A DNA stretch of 64,000 nucleotides from Comamonadaceae bacterium (GTDB lineage Bacteria > Pseudomonadota > Gammaproteobacteria > Burkholderiales > Burkholderiaceae_C), in contig JAAFIY010000004.1 of assembly GCA_013297985.1 (NCBI GenBank), forward strand, positions 16,620 through 80,619. Direction: 5' to 3'. Positions 29,580-40,854 of the stretch are shown here, one piece after another. Below the pieces are notes generated by a model, which made no database searches, was not told where the DNA came from, and saw only the letters and a program-made list of their open reading frames with translations. Within the stretch, counting starts at the first letter, position 1. Each line of letters opens with the position of its first letter. Made by a program: the position numbers and the translations under genes.

Positions 29580-30360
29580 TACAAGGCAGTGCCGATACCC
29601 ACTGGGCCAAGCTGCGCAGCGAGCGGCAGCCCGTCTTGGCGCGAATGGATGCTATCTGGGTGGTGATGGTCGATAGCGCGACCTGATGCTGCTGCGCGAT
29701 CTGCCTCGGGCTGTCGCCTCGGCACACCTGCTTGAGGACGCGGGATTCGGTCTCTGTCAGCCGATGCTGGCTCACGAACAGTTGAAAAGACAAATCACCC
29801 GGCCAAGCGCAAGCGGCCAGCAGCACCAGCACGCAGCCAGCATCGGAGGCGGTCGCAGGCGCTTGTCCGCCCCAGCTGCTAATGGGCAGCACCATCGCGT
29901 GGGACGGCGCGTGGGAAGGCGCGTTGGATGGTTCGGCGGGCAGCGCGGGGCGGGTCCGGGCCTCGGGCTCTGAGGGTGTGGCGCTTTGGGTGAGCAAGCT
30001 GCATTTCTGCGAGACAACCGCCTGCCGAAGGGCCTGGCGCCAATGTTTGTGCTGGGCCGCATCTGCCAGGGCCAAGGTTTGCTGTGGCGTGATGTGCCAC
30101 TGAAGACCCGGCGCCGCTTTATTCACGGCAGCGATGCGGTGCTCGGCCTGTTGGCCAAGCAGCCGCGTGGCGCTGCGGTTGGTGTGGAGCATGCGGCCTT
30201 CGGCGTCCACCACCACCAGCGGCAGGCCAATGACATCCAGTGCGGTCAGCACACACCAATGCAGTGTGGCGGTGCCAATCGGGGCGGGCACAGCCGGGAG
30301 GGGCATGGAGGTCTGGCCAGCGGCGACCAAGGGCTGGTGAGGCGTGTCGGGTTGCCACAT
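29545..30360 (-). CDS. LuxR-type transcriptional regulator with PAS-like N-terminus
   Basis: C-terminal HTH RLTETESRVLKQVCRGDSPRQIAQQHQVALSTITTQIASIRAKTGC. ATG at 30360 (MWQPDTPHQ) preferred. Confidence 0.82.
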   Translation of the reverse strand: MWQPDTPHQPLVAAGQTSMPLPAVPAPIGTATLHWCVLTALDVIGLPLVVVDAEGRMLHTNRSATRLLGQQAEHRIAAVNKAAPGLQWHITPQQTLALADAAQHKHWRQALRQAVVSQKCSLLTQSATPSEPEARTRPALPAEPSNAPSHAPSHAMVLPISSWGGQAPATASDAGCVLVLLAACAWPGDLSFQLFVSQHRLTETESRVLKQVCRGDSPRQIAQQHQVALSTITTQIASIRAKTGCRSLRSLAQWVSALPCIEPAGSWSRLC

Positions 30361-30478
30361 GGTGCAGACTCCAGCGTTGCAAGGGTAAGCGCCAGTGTTG
30401 GCGCCTCCCGGCTTTTGGGGATGCATCTGTGGGCGAGCAAAAAGTGCGACCCTGTTCTCTTGATGAAAAGGCGAAGGT

Positions 30479-31591
<1,113 letters not shown>

Positions 31592-31597
31592 ACTAAA

Positions 31598-31619
31598 AAT
31601 AGGCCGCTAGCGGCCTATT
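31598..31619 (-). terminator. 22-bp perfect palindrome followed by a T-tract on the minus strand
   Basis: AATAGGCCGCTAGCGGCCTATT; on the minus strand it continues as TATTTTTAG, between convergent genes. Confidence 0.65.
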
Positions 31620-31650
31620 GGTGAGGGTAGGCAGCTATAAAAACACTAGC
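31598..31650 (-). repeat. Copy of the dispersed element; its second hairpin is the 31598-31619 palindrome
   Basis: Minus strand GCTAGTGTTTTTATAGCTGCCTACCCTCACCAATAGGCCGCTAGCGGCCTATT. Confidence 0.65.
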
Positions 31651-31651
31651 G

Positions 31652-32038
31652 CTAGTCCACCCGATCGGGTGCGCGCTTGACCACCAGCGCAATCGGCCCG
31701 AGCACAACACCCAAGATCAGCACCACCCACAGGCTGGCGCTGGGTCCGGCGCCCGCGCCGACGCTGGGCAGCAAGCCAATGGCGCGGCCGACCAGCGCCA
31801 CCAAGGCGGCCATGGCCAGCGCCAACAGCAGTGCGGCGCTGGCGGTGGAAACGCTGCGAATCAGTGGGCCTTGGGCACCGATGACAAACAGTGTGTAGCC
31901 CACCGCGATCAGGGTGGGAAACAGCAGCCACAGCACCAAGCCCGAGGCCTGGGCCATGAACCCAAAGCCGGTGGCCAGCAGCACGCCGCCGCAGGCAAAA
32001 CCCAAAGCCAAGGTGACCAAACCGAAGATGGCGAGCAT
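31652..32038 (-). CDS. Four-TM-like hypothetical membrane protein
   Basis: MLAIFGLVTLALGFACGGVLLATGFGFMAQASGLVLWLLFPTLIAVGYTLFVIG; strongly hydrophobic. ATG at 32038 chosen. Confidence 0.65.
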   Translation of the reverse strand: MLAIFGLVTLALGFACGGVLLATGFGFMAQASGLVLWLLFPTLIAVGYTLFVIGAQGPLIRSVSTASAALLLALAMAALVALVGRAIGLLPSVGAGAGPSASLWVVLILGVVLGPIALVVKRAPDRVD

Positions 32039-32105
32039 GTGGGCCTCTGTGATGAAGTGAACCAATCGAGCTGGCAGGGTAGCAAAATCCACCCACCTTG
32101 GCGGT

Positions 32106-32153
32106 GCTATCAAAAACATAGCTGCTTAGGCCGATAAACAGGGCGCTGGCAGC
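32106..32153 (+). repeat. Copy of the dispersed element, upstream of mnmG
   Basis: GCTATCAAAAACATAGCTGCTTAGGCCGATAAACAGGGCGCTGGCAGC. Confidence 0.8.
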
Positions 32154-32292
32154 GCATGGGATGCGCGGCAGCGGCTAGCGTAAACCCGTGGAGGCTCGTA
32201 AAATCAGCCCCCTTTCGATGATGCGGGCGCTGCGGTGGCGCCCTGCGCCTGGACACCCCGTGCCAGCCGCTCAACGCAGGAGGCGTTGACTG

Positions 32293-34356
32293 ATGCAGTT
32301 CCCCCAAGTGTTTGATGTGATCGTGGTGGGCGGCGGCCACGCCGGTACAGAGGCGGCCTTAGGCGCCGCTCGCATGGGCGCGCGCACGCTGCTGCTGACG
32401 CACAACATTGAAACCCTGGGGCAAATGAGCTGCAACCCCAGCATCGGCGGCATCGGCAAGGGCCATTTGGTGAAAGAGGTTGATGCGCTCGGCGGCGCGA
32501 TGGCCTTGGCCACCGATGAGGCGGGCATTCAGTTTCGGATTCTGAACGGCTCCAAAGGCCCTGCGGTGCGCGCGACGCGGGCGCAGGCCGACCGGGTGTT
32601 GTACAAAGCCGCCATTCGCCACCGGCTAGAAAACCAGCCCAACCTGTGGCTGTTTCAGCAGGCGGTGGATGACCTGGTGGTGCAAAGCGACGGTGTGCGC
32701 GAAAGGGTGACAGGTGCCGTCACCCAGGTGGGCATCACCTTTAAGGCCCACACCGTGGTGCTGACGGCGGGCACGTTTCTAGACGGCAAGATTCATGTCG
32801 GCTTGCAGAACTACAGCGCGGGCAGGGCGGGTGACCCACCGGCGGTGTCGCTGTCGGCACGGCTGAAAGAGCTGGCCTTGCCGCAAGGGCGGCTGAAAAC
32901 CGGCACACCGCCACGGCTGGATGGTCGCAGCATTGACTGGGCCCGATGCACCGAGCAGCCCGGCGACGGCATGGGCGTAGGCGGCGTGGTCACCGGCCCG
33001 ATTCCCGTGGCCAGCTTTATGGGCCGGGCCGACATGCACCCGCGCCAAGTGCCGTGCTGGATCACCCACACCACCGCGCAAACGCACGACATCATCCGCA
33101 GCGGCTTTGACCGCAGCCCCATGTTCACCGGCAAGATCGAAGGCGTGGGCCCGCGCTATTGCCCCAGTGTCGAAGACAAGATCAACCGATTTGCGGGCAA
33201 AGACAGCCACCAGATTTTTCTGGAGCCCGAAGGCCTGAGCACCCACGAGGTGTACCCCAACGGCATCAGCACCAGCTTGCCGTTTGACATTCAGTACGCG
33301 CTGGTGCGCAGCATTCCGGGCCTGGAAAACGCCCACATCCTGCGGCCTGGCTACGCGATTGAGTACGACTACTTTGACCCGCGCAGCCTGCGCAGCAACT
33401 TCGAGACGCGGCAGATTGACGGCTTGTTTTTTGCCGGTCAGATCAACGGCACCACCGGTTATGAAGAAGCAGCGGCGCAAGGTTTGTTTGCAGGCATCAA
33501 TGCCGCGCTGCAGGTGAGGGCGCTCGCGCCAAACGGGGCTGCCGGTGTGGCCGAGATGGCGTCGCGCAGCGCGGCGGGGAGCATCCAATTTGACGGTGAC
33601 CGCTGGCTGCCCGGCCGTGACCAAGCCTATCTAGGCGTGCTGGTGGACGACCTCATCACCAAAGGCGTGAGCGAGCCCTACCGCATGTTCACCAGTCGGG
33701 CCGAGTACCGCCTGCAACTGCGCGAAGACAACGCCGACGCACGCCTGACGGAGGTGGGCCGCCAATTGGGCTTGGTGGACGACGCCCGCTGGGACGCCTT
33801 CACCGCCAAGCGTGACGCCGTTTCACGTGAAACAGCGCGCCTAAAAGCCACCTGGGTCACGCCCCGCACCCTGGATGCGACACAAGCCGAAGCCGTGCTG
33901 GGCAAGGCCATTGAGCACGAATACAGCCTGTTTGACCTGCTGCGCCGCCCAGGCGTCACCCACGCGGCCTTAGATAAGCTGGGCGGTGGCCAATGGGCGG
34001 CGCCGGCAGACATGGCCGATACGGTGCGCGAGCAAGTGGAAATTGCGGCCAAGTACGCGGGCTATATCAACCGCCAGCACGACGAAGTGGCCCGCGCGGC
34101 GCATTACGAAAATCTGGCGTTGCCCGACGAATTGGACTACGCCCAAGTGAGTGCGCTGTCGATAGAGGTGCGCCAAAAGCTGCAGCGTCACCGGCCCGAA
34201 ACCCTGGGCCAAGCCAGTCGCGTGTCGGGTGTCACCCCGGCGGCGATCAGTTTGCTTTTGATACATCTGCGCCGTCACGGTGGGCTACAGTGGAAACAAT
34301 TGTCTAGCGAAGAGGGCGACGGTGATGGTGCGCAACAGCAGTTGGCAAGGGCCTAA
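32293..34356 (+). CDS. mnmG: tRNA uridine-5-carboxymethylaminomethyl(34) synthesis enzyme MnmG
   Basis: [62 protein letters not shown]. Confidence 0.98.
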   Translation: MQFPQVFDVIVVGGGHAGTEAALGAARMGARTLLLTHNIETLGQMSCNPSIGGIGKGHLVKEVDALGGAMALATDEAGIQFRILNGSKGPAVRATRAQADRVLYKAAIRHRLENQPNLWLFQQAVDDLVVQSDGVRERVTGAVTQVGITFKAHTVVLTAGTFLDGKIHVGLQNYSAGRAGDPPAVSLSARLKELALPQGRLKTGTPPRLDGRSIDWARCTEQPGDGMGVGGVVTGPIPVASFMGRADMHPRQVPCWITHTTAQTHDIIRSGFDRSPMFTGKIEGVGPRYCPSVEDKINRFAGKDSHQIFLEPEGLSTHEVYPNGISTSLPFDIQYALVRSIPGLENAHILRPGYAIEYDYFDPRSLRSNFETRQIDGLFFAGQINGTTGYEEAAAQGLFAGINAALQVRALAPNGAAGVAEMASRSAAGSIQFDGDRWLPGRDQAYLGVLVDDLITKGVSEPYRMFTSRAEYRLQLREDNADARLTEVGRQLGLVDDARWDAFTAKRDAVSRETARLKATWVTPRTLDATQAEAVLGKAIEHEYSLFDLLRRPGVTHAALDKLGGGQWAAPADMADTVREQVEIAAKYAGYINRQHDEVARAAHYENLALPDELDYAQVSALSIEVRQKLQRHRPETLGQASRVSGVTPAAISLLLIHLRRHGGLQWKQLSSEEGDGDGAQQQLARA
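33819..33834. promoter_or_regulatory. parS-like site inside mnmG
   Basis: CGTTTCACGTGAAACA; 15/16 match to the TGTTNCACGTGAAACA parS consensus (from memory). Confidence 0.85.
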
Positions 34357-35110
34357 ACCTGTCGGCGGGCGATTAGGAAACGCCAGGCTGCGCAGGGGCG
34401 GGCGCGCCGCCGGGCGCAGCGCACAGCGGGGTGAATTCACCATCGGCCGCATCATTGCGCTCACGGGCATCTTGATCTTGATGCTGATGGTGCCGCTGTA
34501 CTTCTTGAAGAACCGTGACGCAGAAGCCACCAAAAAAGAGGCGCAGGAAATAGCTGCCGCAAACCAAGTGCTTCCGGTGGTTGCCGCGCCCGGAGCATCG
34601 GCTCCGCCCAGCGCGACAAACCCGTCAGCCACCCCCTTCATTGGCAACGGACTGACTTACGGCATCATGCCCGGCCCGCCGGATCAGCCTGCTCAGGTGG
34701 TGCACGTGGGCTGCCACGGTGAACCCAAGCCGGGCTTTGATGAACCCCATCGGGGCTCGTGCAACCCCTACCGCGGCGACACCACGTGCCGCACGGTGTT
34801 GCCGTTGCTGTGCTTTAAGCCCGGTGGGCAGCCCAAGCCCGACAATTTGCGCTCGGGCTTTTATGACGGCTGGAACAACGGCGAATTGGGCCAGACGCAG
34901 CCAGTCATGGGCGCGGTACTTGAAAGCCGAACGGCGGCCGACGCCCGGTGTGGCGCCGAGTTGGGTGAGGGCTGGGCGATGGCCGACTTTCACGGCGGTG
35001 GCGGGGGTTGGGGTCAGTCGGGCTGGCGCCACCCCAGCTTGCGGGAGGGTTCACGCTTTTGGGTTCACGTGACGGATCAGCCGGGCAACTGCTGGGACAA
35101 AAAGCCGTGA
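34325..35110 (+). CDS. Hypothetical membrane-anchored protein with six-Cys C-terminal domain
   Basis: One TM helix ([22 protein letters not shown]) then a Cys-rich domain; ATG at 34325 overlaps the mnmG end, and the stop overlaps rsmG GTG. Confidence 0.75.
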   Translation: MVRNSSWQGPKPVGGRLGNARLRRGGRAAGRSAQRGEFTIGRIIALTGILILMLMVPLYFLKNRDAEATKKEAQEIAAANQVLPVVAAPGASAPPSATNPSATPFIGNGLTYGIMPGPPDQPAQVVHVGCHGEPKPGFDEPHRGSCNPYRGDTTCRTVLPLLCFKPGGQPKPDNLRSGFYDGWNNGELGQTQPVMGAVLESRTAADARCGAELGEGWAMADFHGGGGGWGQSGWRHPSLREGSRFWVHVTDQPGNCWDKKP

Positions 35111-35820
35111 CGTCGGGCGGCGGTTCGCGTGCGCCCAGCCCGGACAGTCCCAGTTCCGGATCTGGCCATGCGGGTGAGGTGCTCAGCACCGCCGCATCTA
35201 CCTTGGGTCTTCGGCTGTCGGGCGCCCAAGTGGATCAATTGCTGCGCTACCGGGATCAATTGGCCAAGTGGAATGGGGTTTACAACCTCACCGCGCTGCG
35301 GGACCCGGGCGACATGCTCACCCACCACATTGTGGACAGCATGGCCGCCTTGCCTGCGCTGTTGCGTCAACGGTCTGCGGTGGCGCGGGTGCTGGATGCG
35401 GGCTCAGGTGGCGGGCTGCCGGGTGTGGTCTGGGCCATCTGCCACCCGGCACTGCAGGTGGTGTGTGTGGACGCGGTGGGTAAGAAGGCTGCCTTTGTTC
35501 AGCAAGCGGCAATTGCTTTGGGGCTGCGGCACTTGCAAGGCGTGCATGCGCGGGTGGAGGCTTTGCCGCCACAGATTCGGCACACCGGTTTTGAAGTCAT
35601 CACCAGCCGCGCCTTTGCCAGTTTGGCCGACTTCTGCGCCTTAAGCCGTGACGCCCTGTCGGTGGGCGGCTTGTGGATGGCGCTGAAGGGCAAAGTGCCT
35701 GACGACGAAATCTCGGTGCTGCCCGACGCCGTCCAAGTGTTTCACGTGGAACCGCTCACGGTGCCGGGCTTGGACGCCCAGCGCTGTGTGATTTGGCTGC
35801 GCCCCCGCCCATCGGCCTGA
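35107..35820 (+). CDS. rsmG: 16S rRNA (guanine527-N7)-methyltransferase
   Basis: YNLTALRDPGDMLTHHIVDSMAAL...VLDAGSGGGLPGVVWAI; GTG at 35107 overlaps the upstream stop. Confidence 0.95.
   Translation: MTSGGGSRAPSPDSPSSGSGHAGEVLSTAASTLGLRLSGAQVDQLLRYRDQLAKWNGVYNLTALRDPGDMLTHHIVDSMAALPALLRQRSAVARVLDAGSGGGLPGVVWAICHPALQVVCVDAVGKKAAFVQQAAIALGLRHLQGVHARVEALPPQIRHTGFEVITSRAFASLADFCALSRDALSVGGLWMALKGKVPDDEISVLPDAVQVFHVEPLTVPGLDAQRCVIWLRPRPSA
35738..35753. promoter_or_regulatory. Second parS-like site inside rsmG
   Basis: TGTTTCACGTGGAACC; 14/16 match to the same consensus, about 250 bp before parA. Confidence 0.7.
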
Positions 35821-35991
35821 ACCGCGCCCGTCGCGCACCCGAAGCGGGCTCCAATAGGCGCAATGCCTTGAAATGCCCGCGCAATGCTTGCGTTAAGCGC
35901 GGATTGCCCGCAGGCGGCGCTCACGTACACTGACTGCGCAATTGCGTGCCGCCATCGGTGGCGCGCCCCATGATTGACTCGAAGGAATCGC

Positions 35992-36873
35992 TTGGTCACC
36001 CCACCGCCACCCAACCCCAACGCCGTCGCTCGCGTGTTTTGCGTGGCCAACCAAAAGGGCGGCGTGGGCAAAACAACGACCACGGTCAACCTGGCCGCAG
36101 GTCTGGGCAAGATCGGCCAGCGCGTGCTGCTGATTGACTTAGACCCCCAAGGCAACGCCACCATGGGCAGCGCCATCGACAAGCGCGCGCTCACCCACAC
36201 GGTGTACGACGTGCTGGTGGACGACGTGCCCATCGCCCAAGCCCGCCAGCGCCCTGAGCGCTTGTGGGAAACCGGCTGCGGCTACGACGTGCTGGGCGCC
36301 AACCGCGAACTCGCCGGTGCCGAGGTGGAGTTGGTGGATTTAGAGGCCCGCCAGTCGCGCCTGAAATGGGCCATCGACGCGGTGGCGCATGAGTACGACT
36401 TTGTACTGATTGACTGCCCGCCTTCGCTCAGCCTGCTCACCCTCAACGGCCTGTGCGCCGCCCATGGTGTGGTGGTGCCGATGCAGTGCGAATACTTCGC
36501 GCTGGAGGGCTTGAGCGACCTGGTGGCCACCATTCGCCAAGTGCACGGCAACCTGAATCCGCAGCTCACCCTGATTGGTTTGCTGCGGGTGATGTATGAC
36601 CCGCGCATTACCTTGCAGCAGCAAGTGAGCGATCAACTCAAGGCGCATTTTGGCGACAAGGTGTTTGATTCGGTCATCCCGCGCAATGTGCGTTTGGCCG
36701 AAGCGCCCAGCTACGGCTTGCCCGGCGTGGCCTTTGATGCCGCCAGCAAGGGGGCGCAGTCTTATGTGGCCTTCGCCCAAGAAATGGTGGAGCGGCTCGG
36801 GCCCAACGCGGATGCTGGCGCTGAAGCCGTAGCCGCCGATGGTCCGCCCAGCGAAGCGACCGATGCGCATTGA
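35992..36873 (+). CDS. parA: Chromosome-partitioning ATPase ParA
   Basis: VFCVANQKGGVGKTTTTVNLAAGL; DYDFVLIDCPPSLSLLTLN. In-frame TTG at 35992 follows GAAGGA. Confidence 0.96.
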   Translation: MVTPPPPNPNAVARVFCVANQKGGVGKTTTTVNLAAGLGKIGQRVLLIDLDPQGNATMGSAIDKRALTHTVYDVLVDDVPIAQARQRPERLWETGCGYDVLGANRELAGAEVELVDLEARQSRLKWAIDAVAHEYDFVLIDCPPSLSLLTLNGLCAAHGVVVPMQCEYFALEGLSDLVATIRQVHGNLNPQLTLIGLLRVMYDPRITLQQQVSDQLKAHFGDKVFDSVIPRNVRLAEAPSYGLPGVAFDAASKGAQSYVAFAQEMVERLGPNADAGAEAVAADGPPSEATDAH

Positions 36874-36907
36874 TCGGCGCGCCCGCTCACTCGGCCCGGC
36901 GCCAAGC

Positions 36908-36955
36908 GCTACCAAAAAGATAGCTACTTGCGCTTTGTTTTAGGCTGCTAGAGCC
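36908..36955 (+). repeat. Copy of the dispersed element, parA-parB intergenic
   Basis: GCTACCAAAAAGATAGCTACTTGCGCTTTGTTTTAGGCTGCTAGAGCC. Confidence 0.8.
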
Positions 36956-37019
36956 GGATTTGCCACTTGGCACCACGCGCGGGCGGCCAACACACCCCTT
37001 CAACCCTGAACCTACTCCG

Positions 37020-38015
37020 ATGTCGCCCACCTCAGCCACCAAACGACTCAAAGGCCTGGGCCGCGGGCTCGAAGCCCTGCTGGGCCCCAGCATTGACGAG
37101 CCGCCGGCCCACGGCGCCGAGGCCCGCCCCGACGGCGAACCCAGCGAGCTTGACCTGATCGACCTGCTGCCCGGCCAATACCAGCCGCGCACCCGGATGG
37201 ACGAAGGCGCGCTGTACGAGCTGGCTGAAAGCATCAAGGCCCAAGGCATCATGCAGCCGATCTTGGTGCGCAGGCTGGATCCGGCCACCGCCACCGAGCG
37301 CCGCGCCCAGTTAGGCCGTGCCGGTGAGGCGCCGCAGGGCAGGCCCACGTTTGAGATCATCGCGGGCGAGCGCCGGGTGCGCGCCGCTGCACTGGCTGGT
37401 TTGGGCCGGGTGCCGGTGTTGGTAAAAAATGTGCCCAACGAGGCCGCAGCGGCGATGTCGCTGATTGAAAACATCCAGCGCGAAGACCTCAACCCGCTGG
37501 AAGAAGCCCAAGGCCTGCACCGATTGGTGCGTGAATTCGGCCTGACGCACGAGCAAGCCGCCCAAGCCGTGGGCCGCAGCCGCAGCGCGGCCAGCAACCT
37601 GCTGCGCCTGCTGCAACTGGCCGAGCCGGTGCAACTGGCCTTGATGGCCGGTGACATCGACATGGGCCACGCCCGCGCATTGCTGCCGCTGGACAAAGCC
37701 ACGCAAATCATGGCTGCCACCCAAGTCGCGGCCAAGCGCTTGTCGGTGCGTGAAACCGAAAACCTGGCCAAGCGGCTGGCGGCTGAATTCACCCTGACGG
37801 CACCCAAGCCCAAAAAAGAAAAATCCCGCGACACCCGGCGGGTCGAAGAAGAGCTGGCTGATTTGCTCACGGCCGCTGTGGAGGTGCGCATCAAAAAGCG
37901 CGTCAAGCGCAACGGCCGGGTGGAAGAGCAGGGCGAAGTGGCGATTCAGTTTGGCTCGGTGGAAGAGCTCAATGGCTTGATCGACCGCCTGCGCGGCGTG
38001 GGCCACAGCGGCTGA
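37020..38015 (+). CDS. parB: Chromosome-partitioning protein ParB
   Basis: KRLKGLGRGLEALLG; IIAGERRVRAAALAGL; ENIQREDLNPLEEAQGLHRLV. Confidence 0.97.
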   Translation: MSPTSATKRLKGLGRGLEALLGPSIDEPPAHGAEARPDGEPSELDLIDLLPGQYQPRTRMDEGALYELAESIKAQGIMQPILVRRLDPATATERRAQLGRAGEAPQGRPTFEIIAGERRVRAAALAGLGRVPVLVKNVPNEAAAAMSLIENIQREDLNPLEEAQGLHRLVREFGLTHEQAAQAVGRSRSAASNLLRLLQLAEPVQLALMAGDIDMGHARALLPLDKATQIMAATQVAAKRLSVRETENLAKRLAAEFTLTAPKPKKEKSRDTRRVEEELADLLTAAVEVRIKKRVKRNGRVEEQGEVAIQFGSVEELNGLIDRLRGVGHSG

Positions 38016-38083
38016 AGTGCCCGCACGGCCCCTGTGCCTAGTTGGGCTAGCGTGCTGTTCAGCCCGTTACCACGCCACAGTCA

Positions 38084-38118
38084 GCTACATAAAGCATAGC
38101 GTTTCGGCGCTGCGAGCC
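38084..38118 (+). repeat. Short copy of the dispersed element, upstream of the methyltransferase gene
   Basis: GCTACATAAAGCATAGCGTTTCGGCGCTGCGAGCC. Confidence 0.5.
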
Positions 38119-38135
38119 AACCCCAGAATCTCCCT

Positions 38136-38969
38136 ATGCGCCTGCCTTGGCCGCTGCCTGCCTTGTTGACTTGGGTGCTGGCCTGGGGGGTGGCGCTGGC
38201 CTTGCAGCGCACGCCGCTGGCGGGCGGTTGGGCTTTGCTCTTGGGCACCGGTGTCGGGGTGCTGTGCGCGTTGGCGGGCACCACCGCCTGGCGGCGCTTG
38301 TGGATGGCCGCAGGCTTTCCTTTGTCGGTGGCCGCCGTGCTGGTGGCCGGGGGCGGCGGCAGCGCGCTCAGCCCCTGGCTGTGGCTGGTGATGGCTGCGT
38401 GCGTACTCTTGGTGTACCCGCTGGGCGCGTGGAAAGACGCGCCGCTGTTTCCCACCCCCCCGGATGCGCTCGCTGACTTGACCCACACCGCGCCGCTGCC
38501 GGCGCTGCGTACCGACGGCCGCCCACCCCAAGTGCTAGACGCTGGCTGTGGCTTGGGCGACGGCCTCATCGCCTTGCGCCAAGCCTACCTACATGCTGAT
38601 CTGCACGGCACCGAACACAGCCGCCTCTTGGCCGCGCTGGCCCGCTTGCGCTTGGCCCGGCGCCAAGTGAGCGCCCGCTTGCGTGTGGGTGACCTGTGGG
38701 CCCAAGCCTGGGCTGACTTTGATGTCGTGTACTTGTTTCAGCGCCCTGAGACCATGCCCCGCGCCGCCGCCAAAGCGGGGGCTGAGCTCGCGCCCGGCGC
38801 CTGGCTGATCAGCCTCGAATTTGCCGTGCCCGACGACGACGCGCAGGCCGCTGGCCTAGCGCTGATTGCGGCGCCTGGGCAGGCCGCCCCATCAGCCCAG
38901 GCCTACCGCACAGGTGATTCAGCCACTTCGCTTCGGCGGCCATGGGTCTATCGCAAGCAGCCCGGCTGA
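38136..38969 (+). CDS. Class I SAM-dependent methyltransferase with N-terminal TM helices
   Basis: VLDAGCGLGDGLIALRQAYLHADLHGTEHS; hydrophobic N-terminus. Confidence 0.82.
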   Translation: MRLPWPLPALLTWVLAWGVALALQRTPLAGGWALLLGTGVGVLCALAGTTAWRRLWMAAGFPLSVAAVLVAGGGGSALSPWLWLVMAACVLLVYPLGAWKDAPLFPTPPDALADLTHTAPLPALRTDGRPPQVLDAGCGLGDGLIALRQAYLHADLHGTEHSRLLAALARLRLARRQVSARLRVGDLWAQAWADFDVVYLFQRPETMPRAAAKAGAELAPGAWLISLEFAVPDDDAQAAGLALIAAPGQAAPSAQAYRTGDSATSLRRPWVYRKQPG

Positions 38970-39004
38970 CCAGTGCCCGCACCCGGTGGGCGCCGCCGGA
39001 GGCT

Positions 39005-39802
39005 TCAGCCATCTCCCAACGCCAAGGCAACCCTGGGGCGGCCGTGGGCGTCGGTGTCGAACTCAATGGCGTGGCCAAACACGCGGCCAAGCGCAGCCTG
39101 CACGCCCAAGTCGGCCGGGGGGCCATCGGCTTGAATCTGCCCGGCATCTAGCACCAGCAGGCGGTCAGCGCGCAGGGCAATCGGCAGGTCGTGCAGCACA
39201 GTGAGCACGGCACGAGGCGCGGCGGTGTCGTGCGCCAGGCGGCGCAGCAGCCGCGCCAGGGTCACCTGATGCGGCGCGTCCAGGTGCGTGGTGGGTTCGT
39301 CCAGCAAAAGCAGCGGTGCTTCGGTGGCCAGCACGCGCGCCAGCAGCACCCGCTGGCGCTCGCCGCCCGACAGCTGATGCAGGCGCCGCTGTTGCCACGC
39401 GCTGCATTCAGTCAGGGCCATGGCTTGGTCTACAGCGGCTTGGTCGGCCGCGTCGGGGGTGCCCAGCAGGCCCCGGCGCGCAATGCGACCCAGCTCGACC
39501 GTTTCGCGCACCGTGAGCTCGCCCGTCACTTCGCCTTGCTGCGCCAGCCAGGCCAGGCGCTGCGCCCGGTCGGCCGCCAGCGTGCGGGCCATGGGGCGCC
39601 CGTCTAGCAGCACCTGCCCAGCTGAGCTGGCTTGCAGGCCCGCCAAGGCCCGCAAAAGCGTGGATTTGCCCGCACCGTTGGGGCCGACCAAGGCCGTCCA
39701 GCCAGGGCCGATCTGCACGTCAATGCCGCGCAGCACCTCGCTGGTGCCCAAGCGCACGCGCAGTTGTTCGGCTTGCAGCAGGCCGTGGCCAGGCCCGTTC
39801 AT
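39005..39802 (-). CDS. btuD: Cobalamin-type ABC transporter ATP-binding protein (BtuD-like)
   Basis: ALVGPNGAGKSTLLRALAG; LSGGERQRVLLARVLATEAPLLLLDEPTTHLDAPHQ; ATGA overlap with the permease gene. Confidence 0.9.
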   Translation of the reverse strand: MNGPGHGLLQAEQLRVRLGTSEVLRGIDVQIGPGWTALVGPNGAGKSTLLRALAGLQASSAGQVLLDGRPMARTLAADRAQRLAWLAQQGEVTGELTVRETVELGRIARRGLLGTPDAADQAAVDQAMALTECSAWQQRRLHQLSGGERQRVLLARVLATEAPLLLLDEPTTHLDAPHQVTLARLLRRLAHDTAAPRAVLTVLHDLPIALRADRLLVLDAGQIQADGPPADLGVQAALGRVFGHAIEFDTDAHGRPRVALALGDG

Positions 39803-40854
39803 GGAGCCGTCCTTTGCTTGAGCAGCCACACCAGGTACACCCCGCCCAACACGCCGGTGACCACGCCCACGGGCAGCTCTTGTGGCGCAATCACCGCACG
39901 AGAAATGACATCGGCCACCACCAGCAAGGCCGCGCCCATAGCGGCGCTGGCGCTCAGTAGCCATCGGTGTGGCCCGGGTGCTGCTCGGCGCACCAGGTGC
40001 GGCGCCACCAAGCCCACAAACGCCACCAGCCCAGCTTGCGACACCGCCAGGGCCGTGCCCGCGCTGAGCAGCAGCACCAACCACAAGCGCACCCGGCTGA
40101 GGTTCAGGCCCAGGCTGGCGGCGCTGTCTTCACCCAGAGTGAGCGCGTCCAGTGCCCGCGCGTACCGGCTGGCCGCTGCCAGCAGTGCCACCAGGCCAGC
40201 CGCAAGCCAGGCGATGCCAGGCCAGCCCACAAAGCTAGTGCTGCCCAGCATGAAGGCCTGCTTGCCCCGCAGGGCGTCGGGCGACGCCACGGTGATCAAG
40301 TCGCTCACCGCGCCCATCATCACGCCCACCACCACGCCGGCCAGCAGCAGCCGCAAGGTGTGCGCCGCGCCACGGGCCAGCAGCAAGGTCAGGCCCACAC
40401 CTGCCAGGGCCCCCACAAAGGCGGCGCTGATCAGGCCCACGCGCTCAATCCAGGCCACGGTGGCCAAGCTGATAGACGCGCCGCCCAGGGCCGCAGCAGC
40501 CAGCACCAACACCACGCCCAAGCCCGCCCCGGCGGCGCTGCCCAGCAGGTATGGGTCTGCCAGCGGGTTGCGAAACAAGCCTTGGGCCAGCGCGCCTGAA
40601 AGCCCCAGCAAAGCGCCCACCAGCGCCGCGCCCAGCGTGCGTGGTGCTCGGATCTGGCCCAACAGCAGCATCGCATCGGGCCCCTGCGCATCAGCCCACA
40701 GCCCGCGCAGCGACAAACCGTTGGACCCGGTCGCCAAGCCCGCCAACGCAGTCACCACCAAGATGAAGACCAGGCAAAACGCCAAGCGCCGCCGCCTTTG
40801 CGCGTCGCTCAACGATGCAGTCGAAGACGGCGCGGGCGCCATGTCGCCGCTCAA
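39799..40854 (-). CDS. btuC: FecCD-family ABC transporter permease (BtuC-like)
   Basis: RAPRTLGAALVGALLGLSGALAQGLFRNPLADPYLLGSAAGAGLG. Confidence 0.92.
   Translation of the reverse strand: MSGDMAPAPSSTASLSDAQRRRRLAFCLVFILVVTALAGLATGSNGLSLRGLWADAQGPDAMLLLGQIRAPRTLGAALVGALLGLSGALAQGLFRNPLADPYLLGSAAGAGLGVVLVLAAAALGGASISLATVAWIERVGLISAAFVGALAGVGLTLLLARGAAHTLRLLLAGVVVGVMMGAVSDLITVASPDALRGKQAFMLGSTSFVGWPGIAWLAAGLVALLAAASRYARALDALTLGEDSAASLGLNLSRVRLWLVLLLSAGTALAVSQAGLVAFVGLVAPHLVRRAAPGPHRWLLSASAAMGAALLVVADVISRAVIAPQELPVGVVTGVLGGVYLVWLLKQRTAP

Noticed and set aside
35060-35074. Third possible parS site (GGTTCACGTGACGG)
   Set aside because: Only the central TTCACGTGA matches; flanks deviate too far from the consensus.
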